Source: Pseudoalteromonas shioyasakiensis (GTDB lineage: Bacteria > Pseudomonadota > Gammaproteobacteria > Enterobacterales > Alteromonadaceae). Taken from it: DNA of 64,000 bases. The notes beneath the pieces were generated by a model that was given only the letters and a program-made list of their open reading frames with translations, was not told the origin of the DNA and did no database searches. Made by a program: the position numbers and the translations under genes. Positions within the stretch are counted from its first letter, which is position 1, and every line of letters begins with the position of its first letter. The stretch covers positions 62,001 to 126,000 of the forward strand of contig NZ_JANIGL010000002.1 in assembly GCF_024518675.1 (NCBI RefSeq). Reading direction: 5' to 3'. Shown piece after piece: positions 43,858 through 52,210 of this stretch.

Positions 43858-45117
43858 CTAGATTTTAACACCGTTGCGAGCGGCTTTATCTTTAATGTAT
43901 GTAGACCAACCTTTTGCAAACTTACGTGTGCGTGGGTCATCCATTGCTTTTACAATCGCTGCATAAGCTTGCTTATACTTTTCTTGATAGTAATAAGCTT
44001 CAGCTAAATCTGTGTAAATAGTTCCTTTTTTATCAGAACCTAACTCCAGAGCCTTGTTCAAACGAACAACGGCAGCACTATAATTTTGCGACTGAAGTAA
44101 TAATGAACCTGCTTTACGGTAAAGTTCAGCGTCGTCATCAAACTTAGCAGCTTCTTCATAGAACTTAGCAGCTTTTTCGATATCTTTAGAGCGATGATAG
44201 TTACTTGCTACTGCGCTAACGTTTTGTTTATTACGCTTCACAATCTTATCATTCATAGACTCTTCAAGGATTTTTGCAGCCTTGAAAGGAATTTCATTCA
44301 AAGAATAGAAGTTTGATAAAACTTTATAGTCAACTTCAGCTTCAAAATAACCATTTTTGTAAGCTACTTCCATTGTCGCAAGACCTTTTTTATAGTCTTC
44401 CGTTTGTAAGTAGTACTTACCTAAGCTTACCCACGATTTTTTATCGTCAGGCCAGATACGTACAATTTCTTCGCCAACTTTAACCATATTTTTATAGTCT
44501 TTAAGTTCAAAATACGAACCTAATTTAAGTTGATAAGGGCCTTTATTTGGCTCTTTTTGAAGTTTAATAGCCTTATCTGCCGGCTCAAAAACGTCGCGGA
44601 ATTGTTCTAACTGGTAGTTAGCTTGAGCAATACGGGTATAAACCGTTGCATCTTCTTCACCAGTAAAATCCATCCATCTAACGTAAGCTTCTTTGGCTTT
44701 TTTGAATTGCTCAGTACCAGCATACATATCACCTAATGTTTTTAAAGCTTGCTGTTGATCAGCAAAGTTTAATACATCAGGGGCAACAGCTAATTCAAGG
44801 TGTTTAATCGCAGTTTTATACTGCTCTTTTTGACCATACATACTACCTAGGTAGCGGTTAACTGTCGCTTTGTCAAAGTCATCAGAAGGATCAAGCTCTT
44901 CAAGCATAGCGATTGCTTCATCGAGCTTCTCTTCATTGTACAATTCAAATGCTTTAACTACTTTTTTACCAGTGCGCTCACCCATGATTTTAGTTTTTGC
45001 TTTCTTACGCTCTTCAATCTTGGCGTAATCTGGCGCGGCTAAAACCGGTGCAGTAATTACTGCACCTGAGAGAGACATAAGTACTGCAAGTGCTGTTACT
45101 TTAGATAAATTTCTCAT
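43858..45117 (-). CDS. TPR protein of the TtpC-type TonB operon
   Basis: The 419-residue product has a signal peptide (to VLAAPD) and about ten tetratricopeptide-like repeats, for example AIAMLEELDPSDDFDKATVNRYLGSMYGQKEQY and GTIYTDLAEAYYYQEKYKQAY. It is periplasmic. It starts 10 bases after tonB and is the last gene of the operon. TPR proteins at this place accompany TonB2/TtpC systems in Vibrio and Alteromonadales and are thought to assist the complex; the exact role is not readable here. Confidence 0.85.
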   Translation of the reverse strand: MRNLSKVTALAVLMSLSGAVITAPVLAAPDYAKIEERKKAKTKIMGERTGKKVVKAFELYNEEKLDEAIAMLEELDPSDDFDKATVNRYLGSMYGQKEQYKTAIKHLELAVAPDVLNFADQQQALKTLGDMYAGTEQFKKAKEAYVRWMDFTGEEDATVYTRIAQANYQLEQFRDVFEPADKAIKLQKEPNKGPYQLKLGSYFELKDYKNMVKVGEEIVRIWPDDKKSWVSLGKYYLQTEDYKKGLATMEVAYKNGYFEAEVDYKVLSNFYSLNEIPFKAAKILEESMNDKIVKRNKQNVSAVASNYHRSKDIEKAAKFYEEAAKFDDDAELYRKAGSLLLQSQNYSAAVVRLNKALELGSDKKGTIYTDLAEAYYYQEKYKQAYAAIVKAMDDPRTRKFAKGWSTYIKDKAARNGVKI

Positions 45118-45127
45118 ACTTGCCTCC

Positions 45128-45745
45128 TTAGTTGCCTTGGTTAAGTTTAAAGTCTAGCTGAACTTGTAAACCAACTTGCTTCTGTGGTTTGCCGTCAATG
45201 ATTTTAGGACGGTATTTCCACTTACGCAGTGCACGTTTAGCTTCTCTATCGAAAATACGTTTAGGGTCTGCGTCAATTACTTCAACGTCTGTAACCCCAC
45301 CCAACTCATCGATTGAGAATGAAAGTTGTACCCAACCTTCTTTACCATCACGTGCCGCTTGTGTTGGATATTTTGGTTCAATTCGAACGATAGGTGTCGC
45401 ATCACCATCACGTCCGAATGCACCTGGACCACTTAGGCCACCAGCCGAACTTCCCACATCGATGCTACCCATGTTAAATGACATAGCGCCCGGATTCGGG
45501 TTGTTGTTTTCCGGCTGAGGCGGCTGCGGTTTAGGCGGCTGCTTTGGCGGTGGTGGAGGAGGAGGCGGAACACGCTTCCTCTCCTGCACCTTAGATTCAG
45601 GCGGATTCGTCATAATTTCGACTACGATCTGCTCTTTTTGCTCCGTGTTACGGTCAGCCCCACCAGAGATGAGGAAAGCCATGAAGTAGAACAAGCCGAA
45701 AGTAACTGCCCCACCTGCAATCAGTGAAAACAGAAAACGAATCAT
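45128..45745 (-). CDS. tonB: TonB energy transducer (TonB2 type)
   Basis: The 205-residue product has one N-terminal membrane span (FLFSLIAGGAVTFGLFYFMAFLI), a proline-rich linker (PPPPPPPKQPPKPQPPQPE) and the TonB C-terminal domain (PIVRIEPKYPTQAARDGKEGWVQLSFSIDELGGVTDVEVIDADPKRIFDREAKRALRKWKYRP). It is short, as in TonB2 proteins. It couples the inner-membrane proton gradient to outer-membrane receptors. Its start overlaps the last base of exbD. Confidence 0.94.
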   Translation of the reverse strand: MIRFLFSLIAGGAVTFGLFYFMAFLISGGADRNTEQKEQIVVEIMTNPPESKVQERKRVPPPPPPPPKQPPKPQPPQPENNNPNPGAMSFNMGSIDVGSSAGGLSGPGAFGRDGDATPIVRIEPKYPTQAARDGKEGWVQLSFSIDELGGVTDVEVIDADPKRIFDREAKRALRKWKYRPKIIDGKPQKQVGLQVQLDFKLNQGN

Positions 45746-46149
45746 TACTGATCTCCAGCTATTGAAATTCTCAGGTTGTCACCCGTCGCTTTGATCTGGT
45801 CCATAACTTTAACCACTGTGCCGTGTTTTGCTTCTTTATCAGCTTGCAAAATGATGACATCAGTAGGTTGTTCTGCTAATAAACTTTCGATCTTTGCTGA
45901 AACACGTTCAACATCAACTTGCTGTTTATCAATCCAGATCTCGCCGTTGTTACGAATAGCAATAAAAATGTTAGCATTTTTTTGCTTCGTAGCTTGGGCC
46001 GCTTTTGGTTTATTGACCTCGATACCAGCCTCTTTAACGAACGATGTAGTTACGATAAAGAAAATAAGCATGATAAATACGATGTCAAGCATCGGCGTCA
46101 TATCTACCGCTGCTTCTTCTTCTTCACGAAAACGTTGTTTACGTGCCAT
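45745..46149 (-). CDS. exbD: Biopolymer transport protein ExbD
   Basis: The 134-residue product has a short cytoplasmic start (MARKQRFREEEEAAVDMTPMLDIVFIMLIFF) with the single membrane span and its conserved Asp in TPMLDIVF, followed by a periplasmic domain. With ExbB it forms the proton channel that energises TonB. It lies between exbB and tonB in one operon. Confidence 0.94.
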   Translation of the reverse strand: MARKQRFREEEEAAVDMTPMLDIVFIMLIFFIVTTSFVKEAGIEVNKPKAAQATKQKNANIFIAIRNNGEIWIDKQQVDVERVSAKIESLLAEQPTDVIILQADKEAKHGTVVKVMDQIKATGDNLRISIAGDQ

Positions 46150-46163
46150 ATTTAATTCTCTCT

Positions 46164-46688
46164 CTAGTGATGAGGCATGCTATCTATAAGTTTGGCTTTC
46201 ACCATTCTCGCTCTTGCCTCAAGGCGTGAGCTAAAGAAAACTCCAGATAGTGCCGCAACCATTCCAGCCATTGTTGGGATTGTTGCCATTGAAATACCAG
46301 ATGCCATTAAACGTGCATTACCTGTACCTTGGGTAGCCATGGTTTCAAAAACCGAAATCATACCCGTTACTGTACCTAGTAAGCCGATTAAAGGACAAAT
46401 AGCTACTAATGTTTTAATCAACAACATACGCTGATCTAATTTTTCAGACGCTTCAGAAATCCATGCTTCACGGATTCTGTGTGCGTACCAAGACGTAGTG
46501 TCTTGGCGGGCATCCCACTTTGCTACAATTTCCTTCGTCATACGAGGAAACTCAGAAAGTAAGAACCAATAGCGCTCAATCATTAAAACCCACATAAGAA
46601 AGAGTGCTATCGCGACCACGTATAATACCTGGCCGCCTGTGCCAACAAAATCCCTGATAGATTCCCAGATCTCCATCAGGACTAGCAT
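46164..46688 (-). CDS. exbB: ExbB-type proton channel protein (ExbB2)
   Basis: The 174-residue product is a short MotA/TolQ/ExbB protein with three hydrophobic spans (around LYVVAIALFLMWVLMI, LIKTLVAICPLIGLLGTVTGMISVF and ISMATIPTMAGMVAALSGVFFSS). It pairs with ExbD. Its start overlaps the end of the long ExbB-like gene by one base, so translation is coupled. Confidence 0.92.
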   Translation of the reverse strand: MLVLMEIWESIRDFVGTGGQVLYVVAIALFLMWVLMIERYWFLLSEFPRMTKEIVAKWDARQDTTSWYAHRIREAWISEASEKLDQRMLLIKTLVAICPLIGLLGTVTGMISVFETMATQGTGNARLMASGISMATIPTMAGMVAALSGVFFSSRLEARARMVKAKLIDSMPHH

Positions 46689-48052
46689 TAGGCTTTCTCC
46701 TTCTCCGCGTGAGTAGCAACGATACCCGCGCTTTGCTCATCAAGGATGTGTAATACCGACTTACTGCGACCCGCTACAACAGCGTGAAGAAGGATAAGTG
46801 GTAATGCAGCAATTAGACCTAGCGCAGTAGTTACAAGTGCTAGAGAGATGTTACCTGCCATGATCTTCGGATCACCTGTACCGAACAATGTGATTGTTTG
46901 GAACGTTAAGATCATACCGATTACCGTACCTAGTAGACCAAGTAGTGGCGCGATTGCAGCAAGGATTTTAATGATGTTGATACCAGCTTCGATGCGAGGC
47001 GTTTCACGAAGAATCGCTTCGTCAAGTTTAAGCTCAAGGTTTTCAACGTCTTGGTTTTTGTTCTCTTGATACACTTTAAGGATACGACCCAGTGGGTTGT
47101 TACCATTTGGTGTAGACACATTTTTAAGCTGGCTCTTGATCTTGCCCGTAGTGATAGTTAAATCAACAAAACGAACTAAGAAGATTAGTAGACCAAATGC
47201 TAATAAAGCAGTGATGATATAACCAACTACGTCACCTTGATGGTAGTATTCCATTAGGTCTTTCTTCTGCGTGTTGATACGTAAGATAGCACCACGTGTT
47301 GGATCCACGTATACGCCTGCATAGCTATCAGCAGAAGTATTTGCTAAATCATCGATACCCGCAAGGATGAAACCATCAGGTTGCTTACCTAGAGGTTGGA
47401 TTGATTTAGTTTCTGGTGAGTAAATTAGGTAACCGTCGTCAGTAACTAAGTTGAAGTTACCGATACGCGTTACTTTCTTCACAGAAGAGTTACCGTCAAG
47501 ACCGGCTACTTCAGTTTCAAATGTAGAAACTTTAGCTGACTCAGTCATTTCAGTTTGTAGGGCAATCCAAAGTTCTTCAAGTTCACGAACTGTTGGAAGT
47601 TCTTTAGCAGCGGCAAGTGAACGTAAGATTTCAGCACGGCCTGGCTTTTCAGCAGATACAAGTGATGCTTCGATTGAACCGATTGCATCTTGTGCTGCAC
47701 GACGTACAACACCAAACATCTCACCTAAAGTACCTTGCGCGTTTTGAAGAGCTTGCTCTTTTTCCGCTAAAGTATTTTCGTTTTGTGCGTATTGCTTAGT
47801 TAAGTTATCGCCACGTGTTTTTTCAGCTGATAACTGGCTTTTAGCTTTGTTAAGTAACGCTTGCTTGTCAGCACGAGCAGAAAGGAATTCTTGCTCACGT
47901 TGCTTATTGATTTTGCCTTCAGAGATACGCTCTTGCTTTACTTGCTCAAGAATTTTATCTAGAGCATCAGTATTTGCATGTGCATTTAACGCGGTACCTG
48001 CAGAAACAGACAGTACTGCTGCAACAGCAAAACCTTTAAATAGTTTCTTCAT
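46688..48052 (-). CDS. TtpC-type long MotA/TolQ/ExbB protein
   Basis: The 454-residue product has a signal peptide (to NAHAN), a coiled-coil periplasmic region (about 30-130), a beta-rich part, and a C-terminal MotA/TolQ/ExbB module with three spans (around VGYIITALLAFGLLIFLV, IIKILAAIAPLLGLLGTVIGMIL and ISLALVTTALGLIAALPLILLHAVV). This layout is that of TtpC, which is needed with TonB2-ExbB2-ExbD2 for iron-complex uptake in Vibrio. It follows the DUF3450 gene by 6 bases. Confidence 0.88.
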   Translation of the reverse strand: MKKLFKGFAVAAVLSVSAGTALNAHANTDALDKILEQVKQERISEGKINKQREQEFLSARADKQALLNKAKSQLSAEKTRGDNLTKQYAQNENTLAEKEQALQNAQGTLGEMFGVVRRAAQDAIGSIEASLVSAEKPGRAEILRSLAAAKELPTVRELEELWIALQTEMTESAKVSTFETEVAGLDGNSSVKKVTRIGNFNLVTDDGYLIYSPETKSIQPLGKQPDGFILAGIDDLANTSADSYAGVYVDPTRGAILRINTQKKDLMEYYHQGDVVGYIITALLAFGLLIFLVRFVDLTITTGKIKSQLKNVSTPNGNNPLGRILKVYQENKNQDVENLELKLDEAILRETPRIEAGINIIKILAAIAPLLGLLGTVIGMILTFQTITLFGTGDPKIMAGNISLALVTTALGLIAALPLILLHAVVAGRSKSVLHILDEQSAGIVATHAEKEKA

Positions 48053-48058
48053 TATTGA

Positions 48059-48829
48059 TTACTCCGCGCCAAAGATAGGTAGTTTAACAAGTTCTAATGT
48101 CGCTTGCTTACGCGCCATACGAATAACTTCTTTAACAGGTTTTAGGTATTCTTCACCTAATTCTTTCCACTGTTTAGTGTTGTTATCCCAAACCCACGCA
48201 TGCTTTAAGTCGAAAGACTGTGCAACATAAGTAATACGACCTAGCTGGCCGAAATCAACATTGATGCTTTTGCCATCGATTTCAAGCGTACCTTGAGAAG
48301 CCGCAACTAATGAGCTATATGCAGCTTCAATAGTGTATGACTCTAGTACTTGACGGAATTTCTCTGAAGTAGTTACAGAAGAAGAAACCATAGTATCACG
48401 TAATCTTTCAACACGCGCTAAACGAGTCTCAATGTTAAACGGAACGTCCGCTTTGATGAATTGCTCAAGCGTATCGATCATGCGATACATCAAAGGCACA
48501 ACGTTTTGTTTAGTGTTGTCGATAGTCGCAATTTGGCGATCAAACGATTCAATTTGTGCGTTTTGGTCTGCGACCAAACGTGCAACGTGATCGTTGTATA
48601 CTTTCAAAAGCTCAGTTTCATCAACAATGCCACGGTACTCAGCGATAAGCTCTTGAGTTTGACCGTATACGTTGTCAATTTTAGTTTGAGACTTAACCGC
48701 AGCCGTTTGAATTTGTTGACCTGCTTTTTGCACGTCATTCAAAGGATCTGCAATCACATTGCTGCTTGCGAATGCAAAAGCGCCAACCAACGCAGTTGCT
48801 ACAAGACTCTTTCTGATTTTAACAGACAT
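48059..48829 (-). CDS. DUF3450 periplasmic protein, first gene of the TonB operon
   Basis: The preferred ATG is at 48829 (256 residues); a TTG lies 9 bases upstream in frame. A signal peptide ends at VIAD. The mature part is largely coiled coil (TAAVKSQTKIDNVYGQTQELIAEYRG to IDTLEQFIKA) followed by a mixed domain with LEIDGKSINVDFGQLGRITYVAQS, which marks the DUF3450 family. Members are found at the head of TtpC-type TonB operons. Function is unknown but presumably structural in the complex. Confidence 0.87.
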   Translation of the reverse strand: MSVKIRKSLVATALVGAFAFASSNVIADPLNDVQKAGQQIQTAAVKSQTKIDNVYGQTQELIAEYRGIVDETELLKVYNDHVARLVADQNAQIESFDRQIATIDNTKQNVVPLMYRMIDTLEQFIKADVPFNIETRLARVERLRDTMVSSSVTTSEKFRQVLESYTIEAAYSSLVAASQGTLEIDGKSINVDFGQLGRITYVAQSFDLKHAWVWDNNTKQWKELGEEYLKPVKEVIRMARKQATLELVKLPIFGAE

Positions 48830-49289
48830 AGTTCCCAACCAATTAAGTAATGTTACTTTTATAATTTAATTACCTCCCGAAGGAGACAACCCTGATATCT
48901 TTTAATAGATATCAACCCTCCAATAATGCTAAATGCAATGCACGCTGTCAACTTGATGTTTGGAATAAAACGTAAATAAATAACAATTGAGAATAGAAAC
49001 TAAAATTCAAAAAAACAGAGGGTTAACACATTTGTAACAATACTGAATATGCGCTTTATGCAAACCCACTATTAGTAACGGTTTTATAGCTGGAGTCTAA
49101 ATGAAAAACATAAATGTAACATTTTATGATGAGTATAGAGCGTGGACAAAAAGTTCAAAAAAAATTAAATAAAGCGTAATCATTCAGTAAAAAAGCGTAT
49201 TTATTCAGCAATCAATGCAGCAACATCAATAGATTAATGGCTATAATTACACTTTTTATGCAAACGTGAATTGAAGTTTACAGTTAAAC
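48830..49289. other. Upstream region of the TonB operon
   Basis: About 460 bases without a firm gene. GATATC occurs twice around an eight-base loop (48893-48912 region), forming a weak hairpin in the operon leader. No clear iron (Fur) box was seen by eye. A possible 23-codon frame is listed separately. Confidence 0.4.
49101..49172 (+). CDS. Possible 23-residue peptide
   Basis: An ATG at 49101 follows GGAG at good spacing and opens a short frame ending at TAA (49170-49172). The peptide is polar and basic, with no hydrophobic span. The ribosome site is the only support. It may be chance. Confidence 0.2.
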   Translation: MKNINVTFYDEYRAWTKSSKKIK

Positions 49290-49901
49290 TTAATAAGGAT
49301 CGTCATTGACCAGCTTAGCCAAAGAGATAACCGAGTCGACACCGAGTTTTTCAAAAATCTTGGTTTTATAGGTACTGACCGTTTTATTACTAATAAATAG
49401 TTTTTCACCAATATCTTTATTTGATAGCCCCTCAACCAAGTAGCTCATCACAGTGAGCTCTCGCTCAGTTAAGATTTGATCTATATCTTTTTCATTAATA
49501 AGTAAATCTTCTTGCGGGAAAAATGTAAATCCTCGAAGGATAAGCTCGACTGCAGAGGTAATATCTTCAAGGCTTTCAGCTTTATTTATAAAACCTTGCG
49601 CTCCGAGTTTAGCAGCCGTTCTAATGATGTGTTTATCTTGTTTAGCGGAAAGAAATAATGCCCTTCCTTTATAACCGTCCAGCAAAGCCCGCTTATAAAT
49701 ACTAAACCCGTCTGACTCTTCCAGTTCGATATCAAGAATAATAAGACCAAAATGATATTTTTTTATGTGCTCTATTGCTGATTTTTGACTTGCTACTGCA
49801 TAGATATCATTCACTAGGGATGACTTGTTTAACGCTGTTTTAATAGCGGCACAAACCATAGGGTGATCATCAACAATTAGTACATCATTTGCTGTATTCA
49901 T
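49290..49901 (-). CDS. LuxR/NarL-type response regulator (orphan)
   Basis: The 203-residue product has a receiver domain (VLIVDDHPMVCAAIKTAL with the acidic pair, LIILDIELEESDG with the phosphorylated Asp, LFLSAKQ) and a C-terminal LuxR helix-turn-helix (LTERELTVMSYLVEGLSNKDIGEKLFISNKTVSTYKTKIFEKLG). No sensor kinase is next to it, so its partner is elsewhere. Target genes are unknown. Confidence 0.9.
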   Translation of the reverse strand: MNTANDVLIVDDHPMVCAAIKTALNKSSLVNDIYAVASQKSAIEHIKKYHFGLIILDIELEESDGFSIYKRALLDGYKGRALFLSAKQDKHIIRTAAKLGAQGFINKAESLEDITSAVELILRGFTFFPQEDLLINEKDIDQILTERELTVMSYLVEGLSNKDIGEKLFISNKTVSTYKTKIFEKLGVDSVISLAKLVNDDPY

Positions 49902-50291
49902 TCAGTAGTAAACCTTTACTTAGTATTTTCTTATTATCTAAACCTAGTGTAAACCATGATTGTGAATAGTTCATTCTAATAATTAGCTATTAATTTTGCA
50001 CTACAGGCACAAATTCAATAATACGCAAGCCCGCTGGCGTAGCAATTATTAATACGGTATTAGCTCAATAGCAAATACTACAGCTCTAAATTATTGGTTT
50101 AGTTGAACATACAAGGATAACGAATTTAATTACTTTGATACAGAATTAAACAGGTTTGCAGAAGATTTTCAGTAAGAAGGCGCGATAAAAAATTTTAAAA
50201 TAATGATTTAGTACGACAATATAAGAGGGGGAAATTATGGTGAAACAGAAGACTGTTTCACCAAGATGAACTTAGGTTCACATAATCTAAA
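49902..50291. other. Intergenic region between response regulator and cold-shock gene
   Basis: About 390 bases without a gene I can support. The only marked structure is the perfect hairpin near the cold-shock stop codon, listed separately. The remainder is AT-rich. Confidence 0.4.
50239..50262. terminator. Hairpin after the cold-shock gene
   Basis: Ten-pair perfect stem (GGTGAAACAG with CTGTTTCACC) and a four-base loop, 30 bases past the cold-shock stop on the minus strand. The following minus-strand bases are only moderately T-rich. Confidence 0.65.
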
Positions 50292-50501
50292 TTATGCTAC
50301 TTCTACGTTCTCAGCTTCAGGGCCTTTTTGACCTTGCTTGATGCCGAAAGACACTTGTTGGCCTTCGCTTAGAGTGCGAAAACCTGAGCCTGTAATAGCG
50401 CTGAAATGTACGAATACGTCAGGACCATTTTCTTGTTCAATAAAACCAAAGCCTTTAGCTTCGTTGAAGAACTTAACTTTACCAGTAACCGTGTTTGACA
50501 T
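50292..50501 (-). CDS. Cold-shock protein (CspA family)
   Basis: The 69-residue product is a complete cold-shock domain with both RNA-binding motifs (KGFGFIEQ and DVFVHFSAI) and the usual ending [10 protein letters not shown]. It binds single-stranded nucleic acid and loosens mRNA structure. AGGAAA provides the ribosome site. A long leader of up to about 150 bases is likely, as in cspA genes, but temperature dependence cannot be told. Confidence 0.93.
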   Translation of the reverse strand: MSNTVTGKVKFFNEAKGFGFIEQENGPDVFVHFSAITGSGFRTLSEGQQVSFGIKQGQKGPEAENVEVA

Positions 50502-50812
50502 ACTAAATTTTCCTGTAAGTCAATAATTAAAATTCAGCCAGATTGGCTATATCCTCCCTGAGTGAATGCCCAAAAATCTTTGGGGTATAGTACAGGAAGA
50601 AGCAAAACCATTAACCGGTAACCTTACACGCCGCACAATATCCGTAAATTCTATACGCAAAAACTCAAAGCAAGATAAGGTTAACACAATAAAAACGTTT
50701 TAGCTCTATTAATTAAAAAATATTTTATATGCCATGTAGCAATAGGCAAAACATGGCTTAACTGATTAATTTTAAGGCTAAAAAATCCAGCAACTGATTA
50801 AATAATAGTTAA
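50502..50812. other. Cold-shock gene leader and spacer to pyrC
   Basis: About 310 bases without a gene. The part nearest the cold-shock gene holds its leader; on the minus strand a GGGAGGATAT stretch lies about 50 bases before the start codon. Nothing else is seen. Confidence 0.35.
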
Positions 50813-51865
50813 TTATTTTACTTGCCAGTCAATAATAGACTCAGCTTTTATTGGCACTACATGATCGCCACCTAACGGGTAACTAGCCGGTACAGTCCAT
50901 GGCTGTTTAATTAACGTGACTGTATCTGTATTACGAGCTAGGCCATAAAAATCAGGTCCAAAGTGACTTGCAAACCCTTCCAGCTTATCTAATGCGCCAG
51001 CATCTTCAAATGCCTCGGCGTACAGTTCAAGCGCAGCGTGAGCAGTGTATGCACCGGCACATCCACATGCGGCCTCTTTTTTGTCTTTATAGTGTGGCGC
51101 AGAATCCGTGCCTAAAAAGAATTTTTTACTGCCACTGGTAGCCGCTTCAATCAATGCTTGTTGATGGCTATTACGCTTTAAAATTGGTAAGCAATAATAA
51201 TGTGGACGAATACCGCCCGCGAGCATGTGGTTACGGTTGTATAACAAGTGATGAGCTGTGATTGTCGCAGCCACATTATCAGACGCATTATTAACAAAAT
51301 CCACGGCATCTTTGGTGGTAATATGTTCAAGCACAATTTTTAAGTCAGGAAAATCACTAACAACATCACCTAAAATGGTGTCTAGGAATACTTTTTCACG
51401 ATCAAAAATATCAATTGACGAATCAGTCACTTCACCGTGAATAAGTAATAACATACCCACTTCTTGCATCGCTGCAAGCACAGGGTAAATGTTCTTCATC
51501 GAAGTCACCCCTGAATCAGAATTAGTCGTCGCCCCTGCAGGGTACACTTTAGCCGCAACGATTTGGCCCGTCGCATGTGCTTTTTTAATTTCTTCAGGAG
51601 ACGTGTTATCGGTGAGATACAATACCATCAAAGGTTCAAAATTTCCCTGCGGCCCCGCAGCCATAATACGGTCACGATACGCTAATGCTGTTTCTGTACA
51701 CACAGCTGGCGGCACTAAATTTGGCATGATAATCGCGCGCCCCATGTAGCGACTAATATCACGTACAGTATCTTTTAACTGATCGCCATCACGTAAATGT
51801 ACGTGCCAATCATCTGGACGAGTAAGAGTTAAGGTCGGTGTATTTTGAGTTTCTTGATTTGACAT
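50813..51865 (-). CDS. pyrC: Dihydroorotase
   Basis: The 350-residue product is a class II dihydroorotase: [10 protein letters not shown] with the metal-binding Hx[42 protein letters not shown] and [15 protein letters not shown] with the catalytic Asp. It closes carbamoyl-aspartate to dihydroorotate in pyrimidine synthesis. It stands alone, without other pyr genes. Confidence 0.96.
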   Translation of the reverse strand: MSNQETQNTPTLTLTRPDDWHVHLRDGDQLKDTVRDISRYMGRAIIMPNLVPPAVCTETALAYRDRIMAAGPQGNFEPLMVLYLTDNTSPEEIKKAHATGQIVAAKVYPAGATTNSDSGVTSMKNIYPVLAAMQEVGMLLLIHGEVTDSSIDIFDREKVFLDTILGDVVSDFPDLKIVLEHITTKDAVDFVNNASDNVAATITAHHLLYNRNHMLAGGIRPHYYCLPILKRNSHQQALIEAATSGSKKFFLGTDSAPHYKDKKEAACGCAGAYTAHAALELYAEAFEDAGALDKLEGFASHFGPDFYGLARNTDTVTLIKQPWTVPASYPLGGDHVVPIKAESIIDWQVK

Positions 51866-52210
51866 TACTTTGTTCCACGGCTGAATTTAGTTGATCATAG
51901 GCATATGGCTGATGTGAGTAAAGCACTATTGGTAGTAAAAATTCATATTTTTTGTTCTCACTAATTAGCCTCCTCCTGATGACATTAAAAGCGATATTAA
52001 TTTGACGGAGCTGGCTTAGTGGCCAAAGCCAAACCTCTTTATCACTAACTTACCCTTAAACATACTTCCCAGATTAACTAGGCAAGCTTTGTTTACGAGC
52101 ATTTACATTCATAAGCAGTAATTTTGACTTATTTCTTTGTACCTTCGTTAATATTAAGTTAACGTAGTATGCATAATTATGATGACGAAGCAGTTTTCTG
52201 ACTAATTTCT
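51866..52210. other. Divergent spacer between pyrC and the GGDEF-EAL gene
   Basis: About 345 bases without a gene I can support. It must hold promoters for both neighbours. No strong repeat or hairpin stands out. Confidence 0.35.
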
